From Secundilactobacillus pentosiphilus (GTDB taxonomy: Bacteria > Bacillota > Bacilli > Lactobacillales > Lactobacillaceae): 64,000 nucleotides of DNA. How positions within the stretch are numbered: the first letter of the stretch is position 1; every line of letters begins with the position of its first letter. The notes beneath the pieces are model-generated. The model saw only the letters and a program-made list of their open reading frames with translations. It searched no databases and was not told the DNA's origin. The translations under genes and the position numbers were made by a program. The stretch spans positions 102,640 through 166,639 of the forward strand of contig NZ_BCMI01000003.1 in the NCBI RefSeq assembly GCF_002217985.1, given 5' to 3'. Positions 43,738 through 54,955 of the stretch are shown here, piece by piece.

Positions 43738-44751
43738 ATGACCGAGGATAACCGAATAGTTACCGGTGATAAACAAGATGACGCGGAGACGTCGATCGAG
43801 CAGTCTTTGCGGCCAAGCAGTTTATCGACTTACATCGGTCAAACGGCACTGAAACGTGAGCTTAGTGTCTATATTCGCGCTGCCAAAAAACGTGAAGAAG
43901 CACTGGATCACGTTCTTTTGTATGGCCCTCCCGGATTAGGAAAAACCACGTTAGCGATGATTATCGCAAAAGAAATGCAGGTGGGGATCAAGACTACCAG
44001 CGGACCTGCAATCGAAAAGACCGGTGACCTCGTTGCATTACTCAATGAACTGCAACCGGGGGATGTGTTATTTATCGACGAAATTCACCGACTGCCAAAA
44101 GTGGTGGAAGAAATGCTGTATTCCGCAATGGAGGACTTCTTCATTGATATTGTGGTGGGGCAGGGACCGACCGCTCACCCAATTCATTTCCCGTTGCCGC
44201 CGTTTACTCTGATCGGCGCCACAACACGTGCCGGACTCTTGTCGGCACCATTGCGGGATCGGTTTGGAATCGTTGGCCATATGGCGTATTATAGTCCGGC
44301 TGAATTGGAACAGATCGTTAAACGGTCAGCTAAAATTCTGAATTCACCCATTCAAGAAGAGGGTGCCCACGAGATTGCCCGTCGTTCACGGGGAACGCCG
44401 CGGATCGCTAACCGGCTGCTCAAACGGATTCGTGATTTTGCGGAGGTTTCAACCCACCACGATTCGATTGACCGCACCATCGTTCAGCAAGCGCTGGAAA
44501 TGCTGCAGGTTGATAATGAAGGTTTAGATCAGACCGACATCAAATTACTGAAAACCATGATTCGTTTTTACAATGGCGGTCCAGTGGGATTAAACACATT
44601 AGCAGCTAATATTGGTGAAGAAACCGATACTGTAGCGGAAATGTATGAACCATTCTTATTGCAAAAGGGCTTTATTAAGCGAACGGCTCGTGGTCGAATG
44701 GTAACGCCATTGGCTTACAAACACCTTGGTATAACTTCTGACAAAAAGTGA
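43738..44751 (+). CDS. ruvB: Holliday junction DNA helicase RuvB
   Basis: RuvB is the AAA+ motor that drives branch migration. The 337-residue product has Walker A in [11 protein letters not shown], Walker B in DEIHRLPK, sensor GATTRAG and the C-terminal winged helix ([27 protein letters not shown]). The ATG has GGGGGCGAG upstream. Its stop overlaps the ribosome site of queA (AAAGGA starts on the stop codon's last base), so the repair and queuosine genes are probably read from one transcript. Confidence 0.97.
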   Translation: MTEDNRIVTGDKQDDAETSIEQSLRPSSLSTYIGQTALKRELSVYIRAAKKREEALDHVLLYGPPGLGKTTLAMIIAKEMQVGIKTTSGPAIEKTGDLVALLNELQPGDVLFIDEIHRLPKVVEEMLYSAMEDFFIDIVVGQGPTAHPIHFPLPPFTLIGATTRAGLLSAPLRDRFGIVGHMAYYSPAELEQIVKRSAKILNSPIQEEGAHEIARRSRGTPRIANRLLKRIRDFAEVSTHHDSIDRTIVQQALEMLQVDNEGLDQTDIKLLKTMIRFYNGGPVGLNTLAANIGEETDTVAEMYEPFLLQKGFIKRTARGRMVTPLAYKHLGITSDKK

Positions 44752-44765
44752 AAGGACCCTTCATA

Positions 44766-45800
44766 ATGACACTAACGACTGAAGACTTCGATTATGATTT
44801 ACCGCACGAACTCATTGCTCAGACACCCATTGAAAAGCGTGATGCCTCACGGTTACTTGTTTTAGACCATAAAACCGGGGCACTGGCTGATAAGCACTTT
44901 TATGATATCCTGGATTACTTGAATCCTGGAGATGCCGTAGTGATGAATAATTCTCGGGTGATGCCAGCCAGAATCTACGGCATTAAGCCGGAGACTGGCG
45001 GTCACGTTGAAACCTTACTCTTGCACAATACCAAGGGTGATGAATGGGAAACACTCATGAAGCCAGCTAAGAAAATGAAGGTTGGCGCCACCCTTAGTTT
45101 CGGGGATGGTCTGTTAACAGCAACCGTGACTGAGGAATTAGATCACGGTGGCCGGATGATTGAATTTCACTACGATGGTATTTTTATGGAAATTCTCGAT
45201 AAACTCGGCGAGATGCCGTTACCGCCATACATTAAAGAAAAGCTGGATGACCCTGAACGGTATCAGACCGTTTATGCAAAGACACCCGGTTCAGCAGCAG
45301 CCCCAACGGCCGGTCTCCACTGGACGAAGGAACTGCTGCAAAAAGTTCAGGATAAAGGGGTTAAGTTAGTTTACCTGACCTTGCACGTGGGTCTGGGAAC
45401 TTTCCGACCGGTTGACGAAAAGAATATCGAAGACCATAAAATGCACTCAGAATTTTACCAGCTGTCTGAAGCCTCAGCCCAAACACTAAACGAGGTCCGG
45501 GCCAATGGCGGCCGAATCATCGCAACGGGGACTACTTCGATTCGGACGTTGGAAACCATTGGGACAAAGTTTAATGGCGAGATCAAAGCCGATTCTGGCT
45601 GGACCGATATTTTCATTAAACCGGGTTACCAATGGCAGGTAGTTGATGCCTTTATCACTAACTTCCATTTGCCGAAGTCAACCTTGGTCATGTTAGTGGC
45701 CGCTTTTACCGGCCGTGACAACATTCTCAACGCGTACCAGCATGCCATTGACGAACGCTACCGATTCTTTAGTTTCGGTGACGCCATGTTTATTAAATAA
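44766..45800 (+). CDS. queA: S-adenosylmethionine:tRNA ribosyltransferase-isomerase
   Basis: QueA converts the preQ1 base in tRNA to epoxyqueuosine using the ribosyl part of SAM. The 344-residue product has the family's N-terminal [24 protein letters not shown], the catalytic-domain [21 protein letters not shown] and the C-terminal [19 protein letters not shown]. The ATG at 44766 has AAAGGA 9 bases upstream; an upstream in-frame ATG at 44748 lies inside ruvB without a ribosome site. It is followed by tgt, the preceding enzyme of the same pathway, after 68 bp. Confidence 0.97.
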   Translation: MTLTTEDFDYDLPHELIAQTPIEKRDASRLLVLDHKTGALADKHFYDILDYLNPGDAVVMNNSRVMPARIYGIKPETGGHVETLLLHNTKGDEWETLMKPAKKMKVGATLSFGDGLLTATVTEELDHGGRMIEFHYDGIFMEILDKLGEMPLPPYIKEKLDDPERYQTVYAKTPGSAAAPTAGLHWTKELLQKVQDKGVKLVYLTLHVGLGTFRPVDEKNIEDHKMHSEFYQLSEASAQTLNEVRANGGRIIATGTTSIRTLETIGTKFNGEIKADSGWTDIFIKPGYQWQVVDAFITNFHLPKSTLVMLVAAFTGRDNILNAYQHAIDERYRFFSFGDAMFIK

Positions 45801-45810
45801 ATGATCGATC

Positions 45811-45844
45811 AACGACCTTTTGCTGATTGCAGCAAGGGGCCGTT
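45811..45844 (+). other. Hairpin between queA and tgt, no U-tract
   Basis: Fifteen-base arms (45811-45825 with 45830-45844) form 14 pairs with two G-U pairs and one mismatch, loop ATTG. No T-run follows, so it may stabilise or process the mRNA rather than terminate it. Confidence 0.5.
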
Positions 45845-45853
45845 GTTAGTTAA

Positions 45854-47011
<1,158 letters not shown>

Positions 47012-47076
47012 TATTTGATAGACTGATTGCCAAATTTTTGTTAAATTATACAATAGATAAAGGTGGGTGAAAGAAT

Positions 47077-47499
47077 TTGAACGTTTTAGCAAGCTCAAAC
47101 GCTGGGGGTTACTCCAGCATGTTGCTGATTGTGGTGATGATCGTTGCCATGTACTTTTTAATGATCCGGCCACAACGTAAGCAGCAAAAGAAGCACCAAG
47201 ATACGTTGAACCAACTGAAAAAGGGCGATCACGTTGTTACGATCGGTCGACTTCACGGTGTGATCGATGAGATCAACATGGAAGCTAAGACAGTGACACT
47301 TGATTGCGATGGGATCTATTTGGTCTTTGACCTGAATGCCATTGCAAAAGTGACCCAACGTTCAGCCGCTAGTGAAGTCACTAGTGCTGCGGCAACTGAA
47401 CAAAAACCAGCTGAAGATGAAAAGCCTGATACGACTGAAGCAACACCTTCAGACGCAGCAGCTGATGAATCGACAGATGATACAAAAGCTGACAAGTAG
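47077..47499 (+). CDS. yajC: Preprotein translocase subunit YajC
   Basis: YajC is a small partner of the SecDF-YajC part of the protein export machinery. The 140-residue product has one membrane helix (about residues 15-31, LLIVVMIVAMYFLMIRP), followed by a basic stretch and the family's QLKKGDHVVTIGRLHGVIDEI domain. The last 35 residues are a disordered Asp/Thr/Glu/Ala tail, longer than in E. coli. It starts with TTG after GGTGGGTGAAAG. secDF is not in the window. Confidence 0.92.
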   Translation: MNVLASSNAGGYSSMLLIVVMIVAMYFLMIRPQRKQQKKHQDTLNQLKKGDHVVTIGRLHGVIDEINMEAKTVTLDCDGIYLVFDLNAIAKVTQRSAASEVTSAAATEQKPAEDEKPDTTEATPSDAAADESTDDTKADK

Positions 47500-47503
47500 T
47501 TTT

Positions 47504-47533
47504 AATCTCCCTTGTGAAGGGGAGATTTTTTTA
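47504..47533 (+). terminator. Intrinsic terminator after yajC
   Basis: An 8-bp stem (47504-47511 with 47520-47527) is followed by TTTTTT. It lies just before the dinB ribosome site. Confidence 0.75.
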
Positions 47534-47550
47534 TTTTTGGGGGTGTTATT

Positions 47551-48684
47551 TTGGATAATCCAGTGCATATTGATGATAGCCGGCGGATTTTACACGTTGA
47601 TATGGACGCTTTTTATGCTTCCATTGAACAACGAGATACACCTGCCTATCAAAAAATGCCCCTCGTGATCTCTCGTGATCCGCGAAAAACGGGGGGACGG
47701 GGAGTGGTTACCACAGCCAATTACGTCGCCAGAAAGTTTGGTGTCCATTCGGCGATGCCGGCTCAACAAGCGTTAAAGCTGTGCCCCAAGGCCGTATTTG
47801 TGACGCCTAATTTTCATCACTACCGGGCTGTTTCGGATCGGATTCACCAAATCTTTCACGAATATACAGACATCATTGAAACCGTTGCATTTGACGAGGC
47901 CTACTTAGACGTCACTAAAAATAAACTTGACCTTCAAGATCCGGTTGAATTGGCGGTTCGTCTCCAAGCTGAGATATGGGATCAGACGCATTTAACCAGT
48001 TCCATTGGGATCTCCTACAGTAAGTTTCTTGCCAAGGAAGCTTCCGATTACCGTAAACCAGTTGGCATCACGATCATTCACGCTGAGGATGCTCACGACT
48101 TTTTGATGCAGCTGCCAATTGAACGCTTTCGGGGGGTGGGTAAGAAAACCGTTCCCAAAATGCACGACTTAAATATTCAAACGGGACAGGATCTGCTTGC
48201 TTGGGATGAGTTGGACCTGATCAATAAGTTTGGCCGGTTTGGCGAGATCTTGTACCAGCGTGTTCGCGGTGCGGATGACCGGCCGGTTGAATACCAGCGG
48301 GAACGTAAGTCGATTGGAAACGAAACCACGTACTGGCCGTTCTTAACGACTCGCAGTGCGGTTGACACCCAGTTAGATAAGCTGGCTTCAATACTAGCTC
48401 AGGCAGTTAAAAAACAGCAGATGCACGGGCGTACACTGGTCTTGAAAGTGCGTTACGGTGACTTTAAAACCAAAACTAAGCGAGTGACTCAGCCCGACTT
48501 TTTGGAGAATGAGCCGCAGCTTTATGCACAAACAGCCAAGGAGATCATGAATACTTTGCCGGCTAATTCCGAGGGCATTCGGTTGCTGGGCATCACGCTG
48601 ACGGGACTTGCGCCAATCACGTTTGAAAACATTGCGTTGGATCTGTTTGAAGGCGAACAGCGACGTCAGTTTCATGGTGATTAA
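47551..48684 (+). CDS. dinB: DNA polymerase IV (Y-family translesion polymerase)
   Basis: This low-fidelity polymerase copies past DNA lesions. The 377-residue product has the Y-family catalytic acids in [15 protein letters not shown] and [27 protein letters not shown] (here [12 protein letters not shown]), the helix-hairpin-helix region [12 protein letters not shown] and the little-finger domain at the C-terminus. No C-terminal beta-clamp tail is obvious beyond LDLFE. It starts with TTG after GGGGGTG. No SOS box was seen directly upstream. Confidence 0.95.
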   Translation: MDNPVHIDDSRRILHVDMDAFYASIEQRDTPAYQKMPLVISRDPRKTGGRGVVTTANYVARKFGVHSAMPAQQALKLCPKAVFVTPNFHHYRAVSDRIHQIFHEYTDIIETVAFDEAYLDVTKNKLDLQDPVELAVRLQAEIWDQTHLTSSIGISYSKFLAKEASDYRKPVGITIIHAEDAHDFLMQLPIERFRGVGKKTVPKMHDLNIQTGQDLLAWDELDLINKFGRFGEILYQRVRGADDRPVEYQRERKSIGNETTYWPFLTTRSAVDTQLDKLASILAQAVKKQQMHGRTLVLKVRYGDFKTKTKRVTQPDFLENEPQLYAQTAKEIMNTLPANSEGIRLLGITLTGLAPITFENIALDLFEGEQRRQFHGD

Positions 48685-48750
48685 CATGATAGAAACCAAT
48701 TAGCGTTATGCTTGACGGATAAATAATTTTTAAGGCTTTTGTAGGTCTTC

Positions 48751-48779
48751 TTGCTTTCAAGGACAAGACAACTTATACT
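48751..48779 (+). promoter_or_regulatory. Promoter of nrnA
   Basis: TTGCTT (48751-48756), 17-base spacer and TATACT (48774-48779), about 40 bp before the coding start. Confidence 0.65.
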
Positions 48780-48817
48780 GTAAAGACGACTATGCGAGTT
48801 GAAAGGTGATACTCAGT

Positions 48818-49780
48818 ATGACATTAAAGGAAACACAAACTAAAATTTTAAATGCAATTAAACAACACAAAACCATTATTATACATAGACATCAACGGCC
48901 TGATCCGGACGCCATTGGTTCTCAAATGGGATTGAAAGAGATTTTAAAAGCCAGTTTTCCGGATAAAAAGATCTATGCAGTTGGCAAACAGTACCCTGGT
49001 TTCGACTGGTTAGGCAAAACTGATGCAATTGAAGACGATGCCTATAAGGACGCGTTAGTCATGGTCTTAGACACGGCCAATCAGCCGCGAATTGATGACG
49101 ACCGTTACAGTAAAGGCGACCAGTTGATCAAAATCGATCACCATCCAAATGACGACCAATTTGGCGACCCGATGTGGGTGTCACCAGAGGCTTCAAGTAC
49201 CTCGGAGCTGATTTTTGATTTTTATACGGCAATGAAGCCGGCGCTGGCCTGCACGGCTGAGGCAGCCAGAGTGCTTTACGCAGGTATCGTTGGGGATACT
49301 GGCCGCTTTATGTATCCGGCTACTTCAACGCACACCATGAAAGTGGCAGGCGAGATGATGCAGTTTGATTTTTCTGCCAGTGACGTCAACCAGAAAGAAG
49401 ACGAGATTTCGATTCCGTTAGCGCGGCTGTCAGCCTACGTTTACGAGCACCTGACGATCTTGCCTAGTGGTGCTGCCTACATCAAACTCAGCGATGAAGT
49501 CTTAGAGCCCTTTAAACTCGGCGATGAATCTACCAGTTCGGTGGTGCCGTTACCGGGGCGTCTAAAGGAAGTCAGTGCCTGGGCCATTTTTGTGGAGTCC
49601 AAGGACCATACCTTCCGGATACGGTTACGGTCAAAGGGCCCCGCAATCAATGAATTAGCTAAGCAACACGGCGGTGGCGGACACGCCTTAGCCAGTGGTG
49701 CCGTTGCTCATGACGATGACGAGATCAAGCAAGTCATCAAAGAACTAGACACCCTATGTTCAAAACAACAAGGAGAATAA
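48818..49780 (+). CDS. nrnA: Oligoribonuclease / 3'-phosphoadenosine phosphatase NrnA
   Basis: NrnA degrades nanoRNAs of two to five nucleotides and dephosphorylates pAp. The 320-residue product has the DHH-family metal-binding motifs HRHQRPDPDAIGS, VLDTANQPR and the central IDHHPNDD, plus the DHHA1 substrate motif GGGGHALASGA at the C-terminus. The ATG at 48818 follows GAAAGGTGAT by a proper distance; a GTG at 48806 overlaps that site. It is followed 1 bp later by the cshB-like helicase gene, so RNA remodelling and RNA decay functions are coupled here. Confidence 0.94.
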   Translation: MTLKETQTKILNAIKQHKTIIIHRHQRPDPDAIGSQMGLKEILKASFPDKKIYAVGKQYPGFDWLGKTDAIEDDAYKDALVMVLDTANQPRIDDDRYSKGDQLIKIDHHPNDDQFGDPMWVSPEASSTSELIFDFYTAMKPALACTAEAARVLYAGIVGDTGRFMYPATSTHTMKVAGEMMQFDFSASDVNQKEDEISIPLARLSAYVYEHLTILPSGAAYIKLSDEVLEPFKLGDESTSSVVPLPGRLKEVSAWAIFVESKDHTFRIRLRSKGPAINELAKQHGGGGHALASGAVAHDDDEIKQVIKELDTLCSKQQGE

Positions 49781-49781
49781 T

Positions 49782-51143
49782 ATGAGTCAAACCTTTGAAG
49801 AGTTCGGTTTAAAGTCTTATCTAAATGAGGCCGTAAAGGAACTCGGTTTTACAGAACCAACGGGCATTCAAGAAAAATTAATTCCCGTGATCCGTGCAGG
49901 CAAGAGTGTGGTTGGACAGTCAGAAACTGGGAGTGGGAAGACCCACGCCTTTTTACTGCCGATTTTTGATGCACTGGACCCAGAGACCCATGAGGTTCAG
50001 GCAGTCATTACGACACCTAGCCGTGAGTTGGCCTACCAAATTTATGGGGATGCTAAGCAACTGGCTAAGCATAGTCCAAAACCGATTCGGATCGGTAACT
50101 ACGTAGGTGGAACGGATAAAAAACGTCAGATTGAAAAGTTGGAACGTGAACAACCTGAATTAGTCATCGGGACCCCTGGCCGAATTCGTGATTTGATCAA
50201 AAACGGGGCTTTAGACGTGCATACCGCCGGTCAATTCGTCGTGGATGAAGCGGATATGACCCTTGATTTAGGTTTCTTAGCTGACGTGGATCAAATTGCT
50301 GCGCGAATGCCGGAACACTTACAAATGATGGTCTTTTCAGCAACGATTCCGGCCAAGTTGCGGCCATTTTTGAAGAAGTACATGGAAAATCCGGTGGTTG
50401 AAGAGATCCCGGTAAAATCAGTTATCAGTCCAACGATTGATAACTGGCTGTTACCCACTAAGGGGCATTCTAAAAACGAGTTGATCTATCAATTGTTAAC
50501 GATGGGTGAGCCTTATTTGGCACTGGTTTTTGCCAATACCAAGCAACGGGTAGTTGAAATTGCCGACTACCTTAAAGCGCAAGGGCTTAAAGTCGCCGTG
50601 ATTCACGGCGACGTGCCTGCCCGGCAGCGTAAACGGGTGATGCGTGAAATTCAAAACCTGGATTTCCAATTTGTGGTAGCCACCGATTTAGCTGCCCGTG
50701 GGATTGATATTGACGGTGTTTCCCACGTGATCAACGATGGTATTCCGGATGACTTGGACTACTTCATTCACCGGGTTGGCCGGACTGGCCGTAAGGGATT
50801 GCCAGGAACGGCAATTACGTTCTACACACCTGACGAAGAAGACAAGATCCAAGAACTTGAAAACATGGGGATCGTGTTTAAGCCGAAACAGATCAAGAAT
50901 GGTGAAGTAATCGATTCCTTTGACCGTAATCGCCGGAAGAAGCGGGGCCCACGGGCACCGAAAATTTCTGGAACGATGGCCGGCAAGATTCAAAAGCAGA
51001 AGCGAACCGTTAAACCGGGTTACAAGAAGAAAATCAAGAAGGCCATTTCTAAGGAACAGTGGTTTGAAAACCGGATTCAACAGCGGCAAAATCACCGTAA
51101 GGCCAAAAAGAACAAGAAGGCTTCCTCGCAGCGTTACAAGTAG
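49782..51143 (+). CDS. cshB: DEAD-box RNA helicase, CshB-like
   Basis: An RNA helicase of the cold-shock/ribosome biogenesis class. The 453-residue product has FEEFGLKSYLNEAVKELGFTEPTGIQ, motif I TGSGKT, PSRELA, GTPGR, VDEAD (here VDEADMTLDLGF), SAT, ARGIDIDGVSHV and HRVGRTGRKG. The last 75 residues are Lys/Arg-rich. Its position right behind nrnA and the VDEADMTLDLGF variant favour CshB. The gene is followed by inverted repeats at 51137-51155 and 51152-51178 that lack a U-tract, then by the alaS T-box leader. Confidence 0.9.
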   Translation: MSQTFEEFGLKSYLNEAVKELGFTEPTGIQEKLIPVIRAGKSVVGQSETGSGKTHAFLLPIFDALDPETHEVQAVITTPSRELAYQIYGDAKQLAKHSPKPIRIGNYVGGTDKKRQIEKLEREQPELVIGTPGRIRDLIKNGALDVHTAGQFVVDEADMTLDLGFLADVDQIAARMPEHLQMMVFSATIPAKLRPFLKKYMENPVVEEIPVKSVISPTIDNWLLPTKGHSKNELIYQLLTMGEPYLALVFANTKQRVVEIADYLKAQGLKVAVIHGDVPARQRKRVMREIQNLDFQFVVATDLAARGIDIDGVSHVINDGIPDDLDYFIHRVGRTGRKGLPGTAITFYTPDEEDKIQELENMGIVFKPKQIKNGEVIDSFDRNRRKKRGPRAPKISGTMAGKIQKQKRTVKPGYKKKIKKAISKEQWFENRIQQRQNHRKAKKNKKASSQRYK

Positions 51144-51178
51144 GCTGCCTACTTGCCGGATACTTACGGACGGGCAAG

Positions 51179-51207
51179 TTGCATGAATTTTGTAAAAAAT
51201 GTATACT
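51179..51207 (+). promoter_or_regulatory. Promoter of the alaS leader
   Basis: TTGCAT (51179-51184), 17-base spacer and TATACT (51202-51207), placing the transcript start just before the T-box. Confidence 0.6.
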
Positions 51208-51219
51208 AATATGCGTATT

Positions 51220-51435
51220 AAATCGTAAGGATATGCTCAGCGGCCGGTTTTTAAGAAACGTTTTGGCTGATGAAAAAAACGATTCCCATGCTGAGTGCTC
51301 CCTTATGTATGAAGAATTGAATAATCGTTGCTCAGCGTATTGAGCTTTAAGAGGTAAACGATTAAACATCGTTGCAAGTAAAGTGGTACCGCGTCTATGG
51401 CGTCTTTACTAGCAGCGGTGTTTTATTATTTTAAA
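51220..51435 (+). ncRNA. T-box riboswitch (alanine) in the alaS leader
   Basis: The T-box core AAAGTGGTACCGCG lies at 51380-51393; its TGGT can pair with the tRNA end ACCA. Stem I is closed by TAAGG (51226-51230) with CCTTA (51301-51305) and CTCAGC (51236-51241) with GCTGAG (51290-51295). The internal loop between these helices contains GCT at 51297-51299, an alanine specifier codon on the 3' side as expected. ACCGC and GCGGT then form the competing terminator stem before a T-rich stretch. Uncharged tRNA-Ala would favour alaS transcription. Confidence 0.88.
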
Positions 51436-51448
51436 AAGGAGAAAGAGA

Positions 51449-54094
51449 ATGAAAAACTTAAGCAGCAGTGAAATTCGGCAGATGTACCTGGATTTCTTTA
51501 AAAGTAAGGGGCACGCAATTATGCCCAGTGCTTCATTAGTGCCCGTTGACGACCCAACGTTACTTTGGATCAACTCAGGTGTTGCCACGATGAAGAACTA
51601 CTTTAACGGGACCATTGTGCCTAAAAATCCGCGGATGACCAGTTCACAAAAGAGTATCCGAACCAATGATATTGAAAACGTTGGCCGAACCGCACGGCAC
51701 CATACCTTATTTGAAATGCTGGGGAACTTCTCCGTTGGTGACTACTTCAAAGATGATGCCATTGCTTGGGCCTGGGAATTACTAACGTCTGATAAATGGT
51801 TCGGCTGGGATCCAGCTAAGCTGTACGTTACCGTTTATCCTAAAGATGATGCTGCTAAGAAGCGCTGGGAAGAAGTCGGCGTTTCACCTGACCACATCGT
51901 CGAACAGGAAGATAACTTTTGGGATATTGGTGAGGGTCCTTCGGGTCCCGACAGTGAAATTTTCTATGATCGCGGCCAGTCGTTCAACAATCTGGCTGAG
52001 GACGATCCAGAAAACTATCCTGGCGGTGAAAACGAACGCTACCTTGAGATCTGGAACATTGTGTTCTCACAGTTCAACCATGAACCAGACGGCTCATACA
52101 AGCCTTTGCCACGGAAAAACATTGATACCGGGATGGGGCTGGAACGGGTGGTTTCCGTCTTCCAAAACGCTAAGACTAACTTTGAGACCGACCTCTTCTT
52201 GCCAATGATCCACGCCACGGAATCATACAGTGACGGTAAGCAATACGGTCAAGATCCCAAACAAGACATTTCCTTTAAAGTGATTGCTGATCATTCACGA
52301 GCAGTAACGTTTGCCATCGGTGACGGCGCATTGCCATCCAACGAAGGCCGCGGCTACGTTATTCGCCGCCTGATCCGCCGGGCTGTGGTTAACGGCCAGA
52401 AGCTGGGGATCAAGGGTGCCTTTCTTTACAAGCTGGTGCCAGTGGTTGGTGAGGTCATGAAGGCTTACTATCCAGAAGTTTTGCAAAACGCCGACTACAT
52501 TGCCCAAGTGGTGAAGTCTGAAGAGGACCGCTTCAACGCGACCTTGGCAGACGGTCTCAATCTGTTAAACAGCTTAATTGAAGAAACGAAGAAGAGCGGC
52601 AAGTCTAAAATTGATGGGGCTGAAGCCTTTAAACTGTATGACACGTACGGCTTCCCCGTTGAGCTGACCCGCGAATACGCCTTTGACGACCATATTACGG
52701 TGGACGAGGACGGTTTTAAAGCCGAGATGAAAAAGCAGCGTGACCGTGCACGTAAGGCCCGTAACGCCGATAATTCAATGGGTGTTCAGTCTGACGTGCT
52801 AGTTGGTGTTAAAACACCAAGCGAATACGTTGGCTACACCCAACTGGCAGTTAAGAACGCCAAGGTCACTGATATCGTAGCTGACGGTAAATTGACCGAT
52901 GCTACGGAGGGCGAAGTGGCCCAGGTGATTTTCGACAAGACACCGTTCTACGCTGAAATGGGTGGTCAAGTGGCTGATAAGGGGGACGTACTGGATGAAA
53001 ACGGTAATTTGATTGCTACCGTTGAAGATGTTCAGCACGCACCAAACGGGCAGAACCTGCACACCTTAAAGCTGCATCGCGGGATTAAAGTCGGCGACCA
53101 GATGACCCTTAAAGTGGACGCTCACTTCCACAGCAAGGTCAAGAAAAACCATACGGCGACCCACTTGCTGGATCAAGCACTCAGAGACGTGTTTGGCGAG
53201 CATACGCAGCAAGCCGGTTCACTGGTTGAACCGAATTACTTGCGGTTTGACTTTACCCACTTTGGTCAAGTCACTGAAGCGGACTTGGCAAAGGTCGAAG
53301 CCATCGTTAACCAAAAAATCTTTGAAGAAATTCCCGTCACCACTACGATCACCGATCAAGCAACTGGTAAGAAGATGGGTGCGATCGCACTGTTCTCCGA
53401 TAAGTACGGCGATAAGGTCCGGGTCGTTTCAGTCGGCGATTACGCCATCGAATTTTGCGGTGGGACTCACGTGAAGAACACTAATGAATTGGGCTTGTTT
53501 AAGATCACTTCTGAAACTGGGATCGGTGCCGGTACTCGCCGGATCGAAGCCGTGACAGCTGGTGACGCTTATGAATACCTCGAAAAGCACAGCCAAATTT
53601 TGACCAATGCCGCGCTTAAGCTAAAATCACAGCAGGTGACGGAAGTTCCCGATAAGATCGATCAGCTGCAAGAAACTGTTAAGGCCTTGACTAACAAAGC
53701 TGCGAGCTTAGAAGCTAAACTGGCCAGTCAACAGGCCGGTGCCATCTTTGATAATGTGCAGGACGTGAACGGTAAAAAGCTGATCACCGGTGTGGTTCAG
53801 GTATCTTCAATGGACCAGCTGCGTCAGCTGGCTGATACTTGGCGTCAAAAGAACCTGTCCGATGTGCTGGTGTTGGGTGCTGAAGTGGGCGAAAAGGCTA
53901 ATCTGATCGTAGCTGTTAGCGACGATACGATTAAAGCCGGCGTTAAGGCTGGCGATCTGATCAAAGCCATTTCACCAAAGATCAATGGTGGCGGTGGCGG
54001 CCGGCCTAACCTGGCACAGGCTGGTGGTAAGAATCCCGCTGGCTTGCAGGATGCCATGACCGAAGCATCAAAATGGCTGTCAAATTTAAACTAA
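51449..54094 (+). CDS. alaS: Alanyl-tRNA synthetase
   Basis: AlaRS attaches alanine to tRNA-Ala and edits Ser/Gly errors. The 881-residue product has the class II aminoacylation domain (MYLDFFKSKGHAIMPSASLVP, FEMLGNFSVGDYFK), the central editing domain with HTATHLL and the CGGTHV zinc motif, a coiled segment (about 730-760) and the C-terminal DHHA1-like C-Ala domain ending GGGGGRPNLAQAGGK. AAAAAGGAGA precedes the ATG. Expression is controlled by the alanine T-box directly upstream. ireB, ruvX and yrzB follow as in many Firmicutes. Confidence 0.98.
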   Translation: MKNLSSSEIRQMYLDFFKSKGHAIMPSASLVPVDDPTLLWINSGVATMKNYFNGTIVPKNPRMTSSQKSIRTNDIENVGRTARHHTLFEMLGNFSVGDYFKDDAIAWAWELLTSDKWFGWDPAKLYVTVYPKDDAAKKRWEEVGVSPDHIVEQEDNFWDIGEGPSGPDSEIFYDRGQSFNNLAEDDPENYPGGENERYLEIWNIVFSQFNHEPDGSYKPLPRKNIDTGMGLERVVSVFQNAKTNFETDLFLPMIHATESYSDGKQYGQDPKQDISFKVIADHSRAVTFAIGDGALPSNEGRGYVIRRLIRRAVVNGQKLGIKGAFLYKLVPVVGEVMKAYYPEVLQNADYIAQVVKSEEDRFNATLADGLNLLNSLIEETKKSGKSKIDGAEAFKLYDTYGFPVELTREYAFDDHITVDEDGFKAEMKKQRDRARKARNADNSMGVQSDVLVGVKTPSEYVGYTQLAVKNAKVTDIVADGKLTDATEGEVAQVIFDKTPFYAEMGGQVADKGDVLDENGNLIATVEDVQHAPNGQNLHTLKLHRGIKVGDQMTLKVDAHFHSKVKKNHTATHLLDQALRDVFGEHTQQAGSLVEPNYLRFDFTHFGQVTEADLAKVEAIVNQKIFEEIPVTTTITDQATGKKMGAIALFSDKYGDKVRVVSVGDYAIEFCGGTHVKNTNELGLFKITSETGIGAGTRRIEAVTAGDAYEYLEKHSQILTNAALKLKSQQVTEVPDKIDQLQETVKALTNKAASLEAKLASQQAGAIFDNVQDVNGKKLITGVVQVSSMDQLRQLADTWRQKNLSDVLVLGAEVGEKANLIVAVSDDTIKAGVKAGDLIKAISPKINGGGGGRPNLAQAGGKNPAGLQDAMTEASKWLSNLN

Positions 54095-54177
54095 CGTGTT
54101 AGACTTTAACTACTAGGTTGAAAAAGCGCTCAATTGCTGTCAATATATTTCATTCCAATTACAACGCTCCACAACCA

Positions 54178-54206
54178 TTGTCGTTCTTAACTATATTAGG
54201 TAGAAT
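54178..54206 (+). promoter_or_regulatory. Promoter of ireB-ruvX-yrzB
   Basis: TTGTCG (54178-54183), 17-base spacer and TAGAAT (54201-54206), followed by GGAGG before the ATG. Confidence 0.65.
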
Positions 54207-54237
54207 AAGAACAAATAGCATTGGTGGAGGTGTGATC

Positions 54238-54507
54238 ATGAGTACGTTAGATAAAACCATGTATTTTGATTTCGGTGATAAAAAGCCGAAAGATGTTCAT
54301 GAGACATTGGTGACAGTGTATCAAGCGTTAGAGGAAAAGGGGTATAACCCAATTAACCAAATCGTGGGGTACCTGTTATCCGGTGATCCAGCTTACATTC
54401 CTCGGATCAATGATGCTCGGAATTTAATTCGTAAACATGAACGCGACGAAATCATTGAAGAATTGGTTCGCTTCTACCTAAATGAGAATGGGACGGCTAC
54501 TAAGTGA
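54238..54507 (+). CDS. ireB: IreB family regulatory protein (UPF0297/DUF965)
   Basis: IreB is a substrate of the PASTA kinase IreK in Enterococcus and influences cephalosporin resistance. The 89-residue product has the conserved DKTMYFDF opening, [28 protein letters not shown] and [15 protein letters not shown]. The conserved N-terminal threonines fit its phosphoregulation. The ATG at 54238 follows GGAGG; longer frames have no ribosome site. Its stop overlaps the ruvX start by 4 bases, so the two are translationally coupled. Confidence 0.95.
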   Translation: MSTLDKTMYFDFGDKKPKDVHETLVTVYQALEEKGYNPINQIVGYLLSGDPAYIPRINDARNLIRKHERDEIIEELVRFYLNENGTATK

Positions 54508-54944
54508 TAAGATTAATGGGATTAGATGTAGGCTCTAGAACTGTCGGAGTTGCGGTGAGTGATATGCTCGGGTGGACTGCGCAGGGCGTTGAGATCATTC
54601 GAATCAATGAAGATGAAAAGCAGTTCGGCATTGACCGGGTGAAGGAGCTGGTTAAGCAGTACGATGCTACCGGTTTCGTCTTAGGACTACCGAAGAATAT
54701 GAATAATACGCTGGGACCTCGTGCCCAGGCTTCTCAAGATTACGGAGAATTACTGAAACAGACATTTGATTTACCAGTTGATTTTGAGGATGAACGGCTA
54801 ACCACCGTTGAGGCTGAACGGATGCTAGTTGAAGAAGCCGATACTTCGCGTAAAAAGCGCAAAAAAGTCATTGACAAACTGGCAGCCAGCTTGATTCTTC
54901 AGAACTATTTGGATCGCAAAGGCCCTTTAACAAAAGAAAAGTGA
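54504..54944 (+). CDS. ruvX: Putative Holliday junction resolvase / pre-16S rRNA nuclease YqgF
   Basis: The 146-residue RNase H-like protein has the catalytic [13 protein letters not shown] motif (first aspartate), [15 protein letters not shown], and the acidic [13 protein letters not shown] segment. In E. coli the family processes the 5' end of 16S rRNA; a junction-resolving role was proposed earlier. The GTG/ATA-like start region is set by overlap with ireB (4 bases). Its stop is 11 bases before the ATG of the DUF1292 gene, making a tight three-gene unit. Confidence 0.94.
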   Translation: MIRLMGLDVGSRTVGVAVSDMLGWTAQGVEIIRINEDEKQFGIDRVKELVKQYDATGFVLGLPKNMNNTLGPRAQASQDYGELLKQTFDLPVDFEDERLTTVEAERMLVEEADTSRKKRKKVIDKLAASLILQNYLDRKGPLTKEK

Positions 54945-54955
54945 GGCGGACTAAC

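Noticed and set aside
51137..51178. Overlapping palindromes after cshB as an intrinsic terminator
   Set aside because: Stems are present but no U-tract follows; they may simply be chance or a weak stop.
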